Assembly: GCA_022564535.1 (NCBI GenBank)
Contig: JADFLD010000180.1
Location: 1 to 5,297, forward strand
DNA length: 5,297 nucleotides
Source of the DNA: Gemmatimonadota bacterium
Lineage (GTDB): Bacteria > Gemmatimonadota > Gemmatimonadetes > Longimicrobiales > UBA6960
Direction of reading: 5' to 3'
Shown: positions 1 to 5,297 of the stretch, piece by piece
Numbering within the stretch: the stretch's first letter is position 1
Layout of the letters: each line of letters starts with the position of its first letter
The notes under the pieces: model-generated
Databases searched by the model: none
Seen by the model: the letters and a program-made list of their open reading frames with translations, nothing else
What the model was told of the DNA's origin: nothing
Made by a program: the position numbers and the translations under genes

Positions 1-1
1 G

Positions 2-1021
2 CGTGCGACCCTGGCGGAGAACCTGAAGAAGGTGCGGGCCGGTACGCTCGAGGCCATCGGGGCGATGGTGCTTCGCTACGCGGCGGAGCGGGGGATAGAG
101 CGGGGTCGCAAGGTGCGGGTGGACAGCACGGTGGTGGAGACGAACGTGCACGCACCCACGGACTCGAGCCTGCTGTGGGACGGAGTGCGGGTGCTGACAC
201 GGCTGCTCGGGCGGGCGGACGAGCACTTCGGGTTCCGACTCTACGTGGACCACACGAGGCGGGCGAAACGCCGCATGCTCGCGATCCAACATACCCCGAG
301 CAAGATCAAGCGCACGGCGGCGTACCGAGATCTGCTCAAGGTGGCGCAGAAAAGCGTGGGGTATGGCCAACGTGGCATCGAGCATCTCGCGGGGGACGCC
401 GGGGCACAAAAGCTGGCGGACGAGATCGCCCACTACAGCGAGCTCCTGCGGCGGGTCATTACGCAGACCCGGCGGCGGGTGCTCGAGGGCGAGAGGGTGC
501 CCGCTTCGGAGAAGCTGGTATCGCTCTTCGAGCCTCACACCGACATCATCGTGAAGGACCGGCGCGAGACCCTGTACGGGCACAAGGTCTTCGTGACGGC
601 CGGAGCTTCGGGGCTGATCCTGGACTGTGTGATCGAGACGGGTAACCCGGCCGACTCGACGATGGCGCTGCCGATGCTCGAACGTCAGGACGCGCTCTAC
701 GGCCGTCCCCCCAGGCAGGCCGCGATGGACGGCGGCTTCGCCTCGAAGGAGAACCTGAAACATGCGAAGGCGTTGGGGGTCGAGGACATGTGCTTCCAGA
801 AGAAGCGTGGGCTCAAGCTCAGCGAAATGACCCGCAGCAGTTGGGTCTATAAGCGGCTGCGCGACTTCCGGGCCGGGATCGAAGGCTTGATCTCTTTTCT
901 CAAGCGAGCGTTCGGCCTCGACCGTTGTACCTGGCGAGGAGCGGAGTCGTTCGCAACTTACGTGCAAGCGTCGGTGTTGACGGCCAATCTGCTCACGCTG
1001 GCGCGTCACCTGTTGGTCTGA
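2..1021 (+). CDS. ISNCY-type DDE transposase, C-terminal part (5' end outside window)
   Basis: A DDE-fold transposase that would cut and rejoin the ends of its insertion sequence. The frame is open from base 2 (reading RATLAENLKKVRAG...) to TGA at 1019-1021. This gives 339 codons, so an N-terminal part, where such proteins usually carry a DNA-binding region, lies off the left edge. A GTG at 32 is only an internal codon. Counting that GTG as residue 1, the likely catalytic residues are D31 (in VDSTVVETN), D233 (in MDGGFASKENL) and E284 (in AGIEGLISFLKR). The long stretch between the two aspartates, including TDSSLLWDGVRVL, is typical of transposases filed under ISNCY; this family name is from memory of the motif, not a search. 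The frame is unbroken over the visible part, so the element could be active. Neither terminal inverted repeat can be identified, because the left end is missing. IS1182 or another IS5-like group is a less likely alternative. Confidence 0.82.
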   Translation, partial: RATLAENLKKVRAGTLEAIGAMVLRYAAERGIERGRKVRVDSTVVETNVHAPTDSSLLWDGVRVLTRLLGRADEHFGFRLYVDHTRRAKRRMLAIQHTPSKIKRTAAYRDLLKVAQKSVGYGQRGIEHLAGDAGAQKLADEIAHYSELLRRVITQTRRRVLEGERVPASEKLVSLFEPHTDIIVKDRRETLYGHKVFVTAGASGLILDCVIETGNPADSTMALPMLERQDALYGRPPRQAAMDGGFASKENLKHAKALGVEDMCFQKKRGLKLSEMTRSSWVYKRLRDFRAGIEGLISFLKRAFGLDRCTWRGAESFATYVQASVLTANLLTLARHLLV

Positions 1022-1247
1022 TCCCCTCTCCTCCCCAACGCACCGGCACATCGGGATAGCTGCCTCCATACGCGATCAGATCAGCATGAACGACCCCTGT
1101 TCCGGGGCCCTCACTCGTATCCGAGTGTACGTCGGCGGCCGATCGTCCTTGCCCCACCTCTCTCCCTCCTTCACACTGTTCGAAAATCAGCGTTTCCGGA
1201 CAGGAACTAACTAGGCTTCCACAGCGGAGCCCAATCGAGGAGGATTT
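1022..1247. other. spacer between transposase and ThuA gene
   Basis: This 226-base stretch has no credible gene. It should contain the right end of the insertion sequence and the promoter of the ThuA gene, but neither can be placed with confidence: there is no left end to match, and no convincing -35/-10 pair. It contains a small perfect inverted repeat (1112-1127), a pyrimidine-rich tract around 1149-1175 and, at its end, the AGGAGG ribosome-binding site of the ThuA gene (1238-1243). No T-tract terminator follows the transposase stop. Confidence 0.6.
1112..1127. repeat. 6-bp perfect inverted repeat with 4-base loop
   Basis: CACTCG at 1112-1117 and CGAGTG at 1122-1127 flank the loop TATC. 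The hairpin lies 91 bases after the transposase stop and 121 bases before the ThuA start. No T run follows, so it is not a standard intrinsic terminator. It could be part of an IS end, an operator or chance. Confidence 0.35.
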
Positions 1248-2177
1248 ATGCGCGCTGCGATGAGAGCCGGACTGATCGTCATCTGCACCGTCGGGTTTGC
1301 CTGGTCGTCGGTCGGGTTCGTCTGGTCGCCGAGAGCCTCGGTGACCGATCCTACTGCGATCGGAGCCCCGAGTCAGGAGGTGTCGAAAAAGCTTCTTTTC
1401 CTCACGCACGCGGGGCTCTACAAGCACACCAGCCTCGGACCGGCGGAGCGGGCGGTCGCTTCGTGGGGACCGGAAGCCGGCTACGAGCTCACCGTTTTGC
1501 AGGGCTACCTGCAAGACGCTGATGAGCTCGATCTGTCGATCATCACGGCCGAGTACCTCGCCCAGTTCGACGGTGTGATGATGATGACCAACGGGAACCT
1601 ACCGCTCGACGACGGGCAGAAACGCGCGCTCGTGGACTTCGTACGGCAGGGTGGTGCCTTCATCGGCATTCACTGTGCGGCCCTCACGCTGTACAACTAT
1701 CCCGACTTCGGTGAGATGCTGGGTGCCTACTTCCGGCGCGCCGTGCAGCAGAACCACGTCTTCGTCCTGAGAGTCGAAGACCAGGAGCACCCCGCGACCA
1801 GGATGTTGGGTGGCAGCTGGACGGTGATCGACGAGATGTATCAGTTCGGGACCGCAGCGTGGAGCGCCGACCGCCCGGACGAAAACGTCGACGTGCTGTT
1901 CGGCAACCGGATTCCCGTGGGGTTTTCCCGCGATCGGGTGCGTGTCCTGCTGAGCATCGACACCCGTGCGACCGATATCGACGGACTCGAGGACATCGAA
2001 CAGGGTGGCGACTATCCGCAGTCATGGGTCCAGGAATTCGGCGAGGGTCGCTCCTTCTACACGTCGCTCGGCCACCGCGACGACATCTGGAGCACCGATC
2101 CGACTTTCCGTGCCCACGTGGTAGGTGGGATCCGATGGGCGCTCGGTCTGGAGGACGGGGATGCGACGCCTGGCTAG
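1248..2177 (+). CDS. exported ThuA-like domain protein
   Basis: A 309-residue protein with a ThuA domain (class I glutamine amidotransferase-like fold, named after a Rhizobium trehalose-utilisation protein). Biochemical activity is unsettled for most members, which often accompany sugar or glycoside catabolism. The N-terminus (residues 1-30) has early arginines and a hydrophobic core, so export or membrane anchoring is likely; no clean signal-peptidase site or lipobox is visible. The ThuA domain spans about residues 47-300. It includes KLLFLTHAGLYKH near its start, GGAFIGIH (135-142), HP at 181-182, DEMYQF (195-200), W260 followed by GEGRSFYTSLGH (265-276), and the C-terminal GIRWALG. The ATG at 1248 is favoured by AGGAGG at 1238-1243, 4 bases upstream; ATG 1260 (M5) is possible. 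The gene stands alone on this strand and ends tail-to-tail with the S15 peptidase gene, sharing CTAG. Residues 15-28 are an in-frame tandem duplication. The substrate cannot be read from the sequence. Confidence 0.88.
   Translation: MRAAMRAGLIVICTVGFAWSSVGFVWSPRASVTDPTAIGAPSQEVSKKLLFLTHAGLYKHTSLGPAERAVASWGPEAGYELTVLQGYLQDADELDLSIITAEYLAQFDGVMMMTNGNLPLDDGQKRALVDFVRQGGAFIGIHCAALTLYNYPDFGEMLGAYFRRAVQQNHVFVLRVEDQEHPATRMLGGSWTVIDEMYQFGTAAWSADRPDENVDVLFGNRIPVGFSRDRVRVLLSIDTRATDIDGLEDIEQGGDYPQSWVQEFGEGRSFYTSLGHRDDIWSTDPTFRAHVVGGIRWALGLEDGDATPG
1290..1331 (+). repeat. 21-bp tandem duplication in the ThuA leader
   Basis: Two adjacent 21-base units, 1290-1310 and 1311-1331, differ at only 3 positions. 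They encode the heptads VGFAWSS and VGFVWSP (residues 15-28) in the hydrophobic N-terminal segment. The length is a multiple of 3, so the frame is kept. The second copy makes the hydrophobic segment longer than a usual signal-peptide core, which may favour membrane anchoring over cleavage. Confidence 0.8.
2174..2177. other. shared CTAG: overlapping convergent stop codons
   Basis: The palindrome CTAG holds the TAG stop of the ThuA gene (2175-2177, plus) and the TAG stop of the S15 peptidase gene (2176-2174, minus). The two genes overlap by 4 bases with no room for an intergenic terminator, so each transcript must run at least some way into the antisense of its neighbour. Confidence 0.9.
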
Positions 2178-4066
2178 AACACGGGTCGCCCGACCGCCCG
2201 CTCGTATGCATCCGTCCCACCCACCACCGGTAACTCGATCGAGGTTCCGGCCAACTCGACCGTGAGCTCCGTGCCCGGCTCGGGCCACAACGTGAACTCC
2301 CGATCGCTCGAGAAGATCATGAGCCCGATCCTTTGCCCGGCCGGGATGACCTGGTCGTCGGGTTGCAAGTCGAACTCCAGGTCGACGAACTCGCCCGGGA
2401 CCAGTGGGGCGCTTTCACGCAGGGAATTACGGTTCTGCGGATCGGCCCAGCCGCGCGTGATGAGGTTGTCCGTGATGCGATCGGTCTCGATCCAGGGGAG
2501 CGACACGAGCCAAACCGACAGGTTCGCCGCGGGCGTGTTGGCCGCCAAACGGATCGTGACGCTCGCCACGCCGGACAAGTGCACGTCCTGCGTGAGCACC
2601 GGCGTGGCATATAACAGCCGGTGGCTCGAAGAATCCGCCTGCGCGAGCGACGCCCCGTCGAAGGAGACGTCGTCGACGAGCTCCTCCGTGCCCTGGTCGC
2701 CCATTGCGGTTAGGCTGAGCAGGCCGACTCCGTTACCTCCGGCCTGCGGGCGAAGCGTCACGGACGTGGCCTCCGGATTGGGATAGTCGTCATACGCCGT
2801 CGGCTCGCTGCGCTCGGCGTCTTCCCGGACGATCCACGCGCGAGCGTCGCCCTCGACGCCGTTTTCCACGCCGTAGAGATATCGAGTGAACCACCGATTC
2901 ATCCGTTCCATCGGCGGAGGTCCGCCGTGCCCGCCCTGGTGGAAGTAGATCTGCGACGGGACACCCCGCTCCTTGAGCGCCTGGTAGATCCGGAAACTGT
3001 GATCGGGCATCACGTTCCAGTCGTTCAAGCCGTGCGCCATGAGCGTCGCCGCTCTCACGCCATCGATCGCGTTGAGATAGTCGCGCCCCGCCCAGAAGTC
3101 GTTGTAGTCACCGGTGAGACGATCCTTGCCCTTGGCCATCTCACCGTCGCGAACCGTCGCATTGCAATAGGCACGCCGCTCGGGATCCCCCGAATTGATG
3201 AAGTCGTAGAGCACGTCGACGTCCTCTCCGAGGTAGCCACCGGGAGAGCGCACGAGTCCGTTCGAGCGGTAGTAGTGGTAATACGAGGTGTTCGGGGAGA
3301 TGGGGATGATCGCCTCGAGCCCTGCCACTCCCGTCGTCGCCGCTGCCAGCGGAAGCGTTCCGTTGTACGACGTGCCGGTCATGCCGACCCTGCCCGTCGA
3401 CCACGAGGCCTCGACTTCCTCGAGTCCATCGGGCGACGTAAAACCGCGGGCTCGACCGTTCAGCCAGTCGATCACCGCCTTCGGCGCCAGAGATTCGTTG
3501 ATGCCCCCAACCGTCGGACATCCCTGCGACAGCCCGGTGCCCGGCGACTGCGAGTGCACGACGGCGAACCCTCGGGGCACCCATGCCTCAACCTGTGAAT
3601 TGGAGATCACCGACCGCCGACTCTGGTGCTCGATCGGTGGCATGTCGCCACGGTCCGGAGGCTCGGCGCCGATCTCGTGCTGCACGTCCCAAAAGAACTC
3701 ACTCGCGACCGATCCCGTCCCCGAATAATACGGCGATGACTCGTAGACGACCGGCACCTTCAGGCCCTCGGCATCCGTCTGCCGAGGCCGCGTGACATCC
3801 ACGTGCACCCGGTCGGGCCGCCCATCGCCATCCGAATCGAACTCGGTCTCGACCCACAGATCGTGACGGATCCACATACTCGGGTCGGAGAAGCCGGGAA
3901 CGACCTGAGCCTGGCCATCGACGAAAACGGGCAGCGTGGGACCGGCGGAGTCGGCTTCGGCAGAGACCGCGACGTCCGCCTGGGCGGCGAGGGGTGACGC
4001 GATCATGCCCATCGCGAGCGTCACCACCGGCACCGAGAGGTACGATCTCGTCTTCATCGAATTCAT
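2174..4066 (-). CDS. exported S15 / CocE-type serine peptidase, Xaa-Pro dipeptidyl-peptidase-like
   Basis: An alpha/beta-hydrolase of peptidase family S15 (630 residues), expected to release X-Pro dipeptides from peptide N-termini outside the cytoplasm. CocE-like esterase or acylase activity is the main alternative. Residues 1-30 form a signal peptide ending SPLAAQA, with probable cleavage after A30. Next is a DxDxDG loop, DSDGDGRPD (77-85), that could bind calcium. The catalytic domain holds the nucleophile S233 in GTSYNG, acid D349 in HGLNDW and base H380 in HQGGHGG. A C-terminal beta-sandwich of the PepX_C type occupies about 400-610. Only two cysteines are present (C183, C301). Motifs such as SPGTGLSQGCPT and LPLAAATTGVAGL resemble exported actinobacterial Xaa-Pro dipeptidyl-peptidases. 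No clear Shine-Dalgarno precedes ATG 4066; ATG 4057 (M4) has a weak GGA and is a reasonable alternative. The gene starts 36 bases after rnhB ends on the same strand, so it may be cotranscribed. A TATGAT at 4087-4082 could be a -10 element, but no good -35 is seen. Confidence 0.9.
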   Translation of the reverse strand: MNSMKTRSYLSVPVVTLAMGMIASPLAAQADVAVSAEADSAGPTLPVFVDGQAQVVPGFSDPSMWIRHDLWVETEFDSDGDGRPDRVHVDVTRPRQTDAEGLKVPVVYESSPYYSGTGSVASEFFWDVQHEIGAEPPDRGDMPPIEHQSRRSVISNSQVEAWVPRGFAVVHSQSPGTGLSQGCPTVGGINESLAPKAVIDWLNGRARGFTSPDGLEEVEASWSTGRVGMTGTSYNGTLPLAAATTGVAGLEAIIPISPNTSYYHYYRSNGLVRSPGGYLGEDVDVLYDFINSGDPERRAYCNATVRDGEMAKGKDRLTGDYNDFWAGRDYLNAIDGVRAATLMAHGLNDWNVMPDHSFRIYQALKERGVPSQIYFHQGGHGGPPPMERMNRWFTRYLYGVENGVEGDARAWIVREDAERSEPTAYDDYPNPEATSVTLRPQAGGNGVGLLSLTAMGDQGTEELVDDVSFDGASLAQADSSSHRLLYATPVLTQDVHLSGVASVTIRLAANTPAANLSVWLVSLPWIETDRITDNLITRGWADPQNRNSLRESAPLVPGEFVDLEFDLQPDDQVIPAGQRIGLMIFSSDREFTLWPEPGTELTVELAGTSIELPVVGGTDAYERAVGRPVF

Positions 4067-4102
4067 CCAGAGTAGGGCCGTATCATAGAGTGTCGTCCGA
4101 CC

Positions 4103-4741
4103 TCAGAGTTCCAATTCGAGCTGCAGCCCGATGAAGGTCACGCGATGGTGGGGCGTCAGGCCGAGCGCTTCGATGGCGGCTCGATGTTCCGCGGTCCCGT
4201 ACCCGGAGTTCTTCTCCCACGCATACCCGGGATACCGAAGCGCAAGACGCCTCATGAGTCGATCACGAATGACCTTTGCGACGATCGACGCACATCCGAT
4301 CGAGTGGATCAGAGCGTCGCCACCGACCACCGCATCGTGCTCGCGCCCAAGGTACTTCACGGGCAGACCGTCGATGACGATGTGATCGGGCGGGGTGCTG
4401 AGTCGATCGAGTGCGCGCTGCATGGCGACCGTCGTCGCCCTGAGAATGTTGCGACGATCGATTTCCCTGACCGACGCCGCGCCAACCCCGACGCAGAGCG
4501 CGGCCCCGATAATCCTCCCATACAACTCCTCGCGAACGGCAGGGGAGAGCTGCTTCGAGTCGTCGGCCCCCTCGACATGCACGGCCTCGGGCAGGATGAC
4601 CGCCGCCGCGACGACGGGCCCCGCCAACGGACCCCGTCCCACCTCGTCCACGCCTGCCACCGAACGGCCGCGGCCCCAGAACCGCCGCTCGTACTCGAGC
4701 AGGTCCTGGGGCCGCTGAGACCCTCGGTACTCCGGCTTCAC
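4103..4741 (-). CDS. rnhB: ribonuclease HII
   Basis: Cleaves the RNA strand of RNA-DNA hybrids and acts at single ribonucleotides in DNA, starting ribonucleotide excision repair in the cytoplasm. With the GTG start at 4741 the protein has 212 residues, normal for bacterial RNase HII. The diagnostic VAGVDEVGRGPLAGPV holds D32 and E33 and the GRG substrate-recognition tripeptide (35-37). DSKQLS, D124 in VIDGLP and D142 in GGDALIHSIG complete the DEDD metal site. CASIVAKVIRDR and YPGYAWEKNSGYGT complete the signature. An in-frame TTG at 4753, directly after the rplS stop, would add 4 residues. I prefer GTG 4741 because GGAG at 4751-4748 lies 6 bases before it, whereas the TTG has no well-placed site. 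It follows rplS with 12 bases between stop and start, the usual rplS-rnhB order, so translational coupling is likely. The S15 peptidase gene follows after 36 bases. Confidence 0.96.
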   Translation of the reverse strand: MKPEYRGSQRPQDLLEYERRFWGRGRSVAGVDEVGRGPLAGPVVAAAVILPEAVHVEGADDSKQLSPAVREELYGRIIGAALCVGVGAASVREIDRRNILRATTVAMQRALDRLSTPPDHIVIDGLPVKYLGREHDAVVGGDALIHSIGCASIVAKVIRDRLMRRLALRYPGYAWEKNSGYGTAEHRAAIEALGLTPHHRVTFIGLQLELEL

Positions 4742-4747
4742 GGCCGG

Positions 4748-4751
4748 CTCC
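4748..4751 (-). promoter_or_regulatory. Shine-Dalgarno GGAG deciding the rnhB start
   Basis: On the minus strand the order is rplS stop TGA (4756-4754), TTGGAG (4753-4748), CCGGCC, then GTG (4741-4739). GGAG is complementary to the 16S rRNA tail and lies 6 bases before the GTG, the optimal spacing. It also contains the last base of the possible TTG start, so the two starts cannot both be read well. Confidence 0.65.
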
Positions 4752-4753
4752 AA

Positions 4754-4993
4754 TCAGCGCGCTTGGCGCTTCTCCCGAATCCTGGCAGCCTTGCCGCGAC
4801 GACCGCGCAGGTAGTAGAGCTTGGCGCGGCGGACACGACCGTGGCGCACGACTTCGATGCCGGTCACCGTCGGTGCCTGGAGCGGGAAAATGCGCTCGAC
4901 GCCGATGCCGCTGGAGATCTTGCGAACCGTGAACGTCTCGCCCATGCCGCTCCCGCGGCGGCGGAGAACGACGCCTTCAAAAACCTGAATACG
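4754..4993 (-). CDS. rplS: ribosomal protein bL19, C-terminal two thirds (5' end lost at junction)
   Basis: A bacterial large-subunit ribosomal protein at the 30S-50S interface. The recognisable part reads [16 protein letters not shown], then [20 protein letters not shown], and later [19 protein letters not shown], all textbook bL19. This is 79 codons plus stop, against about 115 for a full protein, so roughly 35-40 N-terminal residues (the FRPGDTV part) are missing. ATG 4945 is an internal methionine rather than the true start: family sequence continues upstream of it in frame. The frame stays open through AT-rich DNA to 5038, reading [15 protein letters not shown], then meets TGA at 5041-5039. 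That extension may be bL19 from another genome or chance. The codons for RIQVF (CGT ATT CAG GTT TTT) end mostly in T, unlike the G/C-ending codons downstream. trmD, the usual upstream neighbour, is absent. Cotranscription with rnhB is likely. Confidence 0.9.
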   Translation of the reverse strand, partial: RIQVFEGVVLRRRGSGMGETFTVRKISSGIGVERIFPLQAPTVTGIEVVRHGRVRRAKLYYLRGRRGKAARIREKRQAR

Positions 4994-5040
4994 CTTTTTT
5001 TCTTCACCTTTTGGATTTATTTCTTTAACTAATGAATATC
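4976..5040. other. junction between bacterial GC-rich and archaeal AT-rich DNA
   Basis: GC falls from 41/60 (4921-4980) to 16/60 (4981-5040) and stays low to the end of the window. The change cuts rplS in its conserved RIQVFEG region and sits next to a T7 run (4995-5001). On one side are bacterial genes in a conserved bacterial order, on the other an archaeal gene with an archaeal promoter. The exact breakpoint is uncertain: about 4978-4994 if the '[12 protein letters not shown]' frame is chance, nearer 5039 if it is genuine bL19. Misassembly or an amplification chimera is the likeliest cause. Confidence 0.8.
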
Positions 5041-5112
5041 AATCATGAAATTGTTTTGGTCGATCTGTTTTCGGACACAATATCAAACAAAAGAAATATA
5101 TACTAACGGCCC

Positions 5113-5120
5113 TTATATAT
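5113..5120 (+). promoter_or_regulatory. archaeal TATA box of the transcription factor S gene
   Basis: TTATATAT matches the archaeal TATA-box consensus. Its centre lies about 23-24 bases before the ATG at 5140. TBP/TFB-dependent transcription usually starts about 25 bases after the box centre, which puts the transcript start at or beside the ATG and implies a leaderless mRNA. The bases between box and ATG contain no Shine-Dalgarno, which agrees. Confidence 0.6.
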
Positions 5121-5139
5121 TATCTCTCAACCGTTTCCA

Positions 5140-5297
5140 ATGGAATTTTGTGAAAAATGCGGAGGGATGATAGTCCCAAGAGAAAACAAGATCGCTTGTG
5201 CAAGCTGTGGTTACAAGCCCAAAAGAAGAGTAAAGCTAAAAACTTCAGAGAAAATAGATAAAAAAGAACCCATCGTAATAGTAAAAGAAGAACACAG
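5140..5297 (+). CDS. archaeal transcription factor S / RNA polymerase subunit M-like, N-terminal part
   Basis: TFS stimulates RNA cleavage by backtracked archaeal RNA polymerase, as eukaryotic TFIIS does, and resembles the small polymerase subunits of the RPB9/RPC11 kind. Only 52 codons are visible before the window ends; the family is about 100-110 residues, so the catalytic C-terminal zinc ribbon (with its DE dipeptide) lies outside. What is visible is the N-terminal zinc ribbon, MEFCEKCGGMIVP followed by CASCGYKP, with zinc ligands C4, C7, C20 and C23. A lysine- and glutamate-rich linker (about residues 28-52) follows. ATG 5140 is the obvious start: the protein begins right before the first CxxC, as in the family, and a TATA box sits at leaderless distance. 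Base composition and lysine-rich codon use differ completely from the bacterial genes to the left. Another small zinc-ribbon protein is possible, but the MEFCxKCGxxxVP opening is very typical. Confidence 0.82.
   Translation, partial: MEFCEKCGGMIVPRENKIACASCGYKPKRRVKLKTSEKIDKKEPIVIVKEEH

Noticed and set aside
993..1514. Minus-strand open frame of 173 codons over the transposase-ThuA gap
   Set aside because: Low-complexity Arg/Ser/Gly-rich product, overlaps the ThuA domain coding region, with no domain and no good ribosome-binding site.
2182..2192. Hairpin CGGG-TCG-CCCG after the ThuA stop as an intrinsic terminator
   Set aside because: Only a 4-bp stem, no T run, and it lies inside the coding region of the S15 peptidase.
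2927..3598. Plus-strand open frame of 223 codons within the S15 peptidase gene
   Set aside because: Antisense shadow of a gene with full catalytic motifs; Arg/Val-rich with no known motif.
4082..4087. TATGAT (minus strand) as a -10 promoter element of the S15 peptidase gene
   Set aside because: No -35 hexamer at 16-18 bases (AACTCT at 17), and a TTGGAA is 21 bases away; kept only as a remark in the gene entry.
4754..4945. A complete 63-codon gene starting at ATG 4945
   Set aside because: Family-conserved bL19 sequence (RIQVFEGVV...RRGSG) continues in frame upstream of this ATG, so it is an internal methionine of a truncated rplS.
4145..5032. Plus-strand open frame of 295 codons covering rnhB, rplS and the junction
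   Set aside because: It is antisense to two unmistakable genes, has no recognisable domain and an Arg/Asp/Pro-rich make-up typical of high-GC shadow frames, and it crosses the chimeric join.
5041..5139. Short minus-strand start ATG at 5046 as a divergent gene
   Set aside because: It reads only MIDIH before a TAG; no gene.
1..5297. A novel defence, CRISPR, toxin or other undescribed multi-gene system
   Set aside because: All genes belong to known families with no shared theme. There is no repeat array and no cluster of unknown genes. The one striking feature is best explained as a chimera.

Overview
Two unrelated kinds of DNA are joined in this window. Bases 1 to about 4980 are GC-rich (hand count 41/60 for 4921-4980) and carry ordinary bacterial genes. 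From about 4990 to the end the DNA is AT-rich (16/60 GC for 4981-5040, 17/60 for 5041-5100, 21/60 for 5101-5160) and carries an archaeal gene with an archaeal-type promoter. The bacterial part suits a free-living or symbiotic high-GC bacterium that exports many hydrolases. The '...SPLAAQA' signal peptide, the ThuA-like protein and the exported S15 peptidase would fit Gemmatimonadota or a similar phylum, but I cannot prove this from the window. The archaeal part looks like a low-GC lineage, perhaps DPANN-like, on the strength of one 52-residue fragment.

Layout, left to right. Bases 2-1021 (+) hold the C-terminal three quarters of a DDE transposase of the ISNCY type, open at the left edge. Bases 1022-1247 are a spacer with one small inverted repeat and no confident promoter. 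Bases 1248-2177 (+) encode an exported ThuA-like domain protein with a strong Shine-Dalgarno and a tandem duplication in its leader. Bases 2174-4066 (-) encode an exported S15 / CocE-type serine peptidase (Xaa-Pro dipeptidyl-peptidase-like). It converges on the ThuA gene so tightly that both stop codons share the same CTAG. Bases 4103-4741 (-) are rnhB (RNase HII), and 4754-4993 (-) is the C-terminal two thirds of rplS (bL19), giving the common bacterial order rplS-rnhB. At about 4976-5040 rplS breaks off where composition flips. From 5140 (+) the N-terminal zinc ribbon of archaeal transcription factor S runs off the right edge.

How the genes fit together: rplS and rnhB are a housekeeping pair, probably cotranscribed on the minus strand, with the peptidase 36 bases behind them and possibly read by the same transcript. 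The ThuA gene and the transposase are independent plus-strand units. The archaeal gene has no functional link to its bacterial neighbours. An assembly or amplification chimera is the simplest explanation. I see no CRISPR array, tRNA, rRNA, defence system or other novel multi-gene system; the chimeric join is the most important thing to know about this window.
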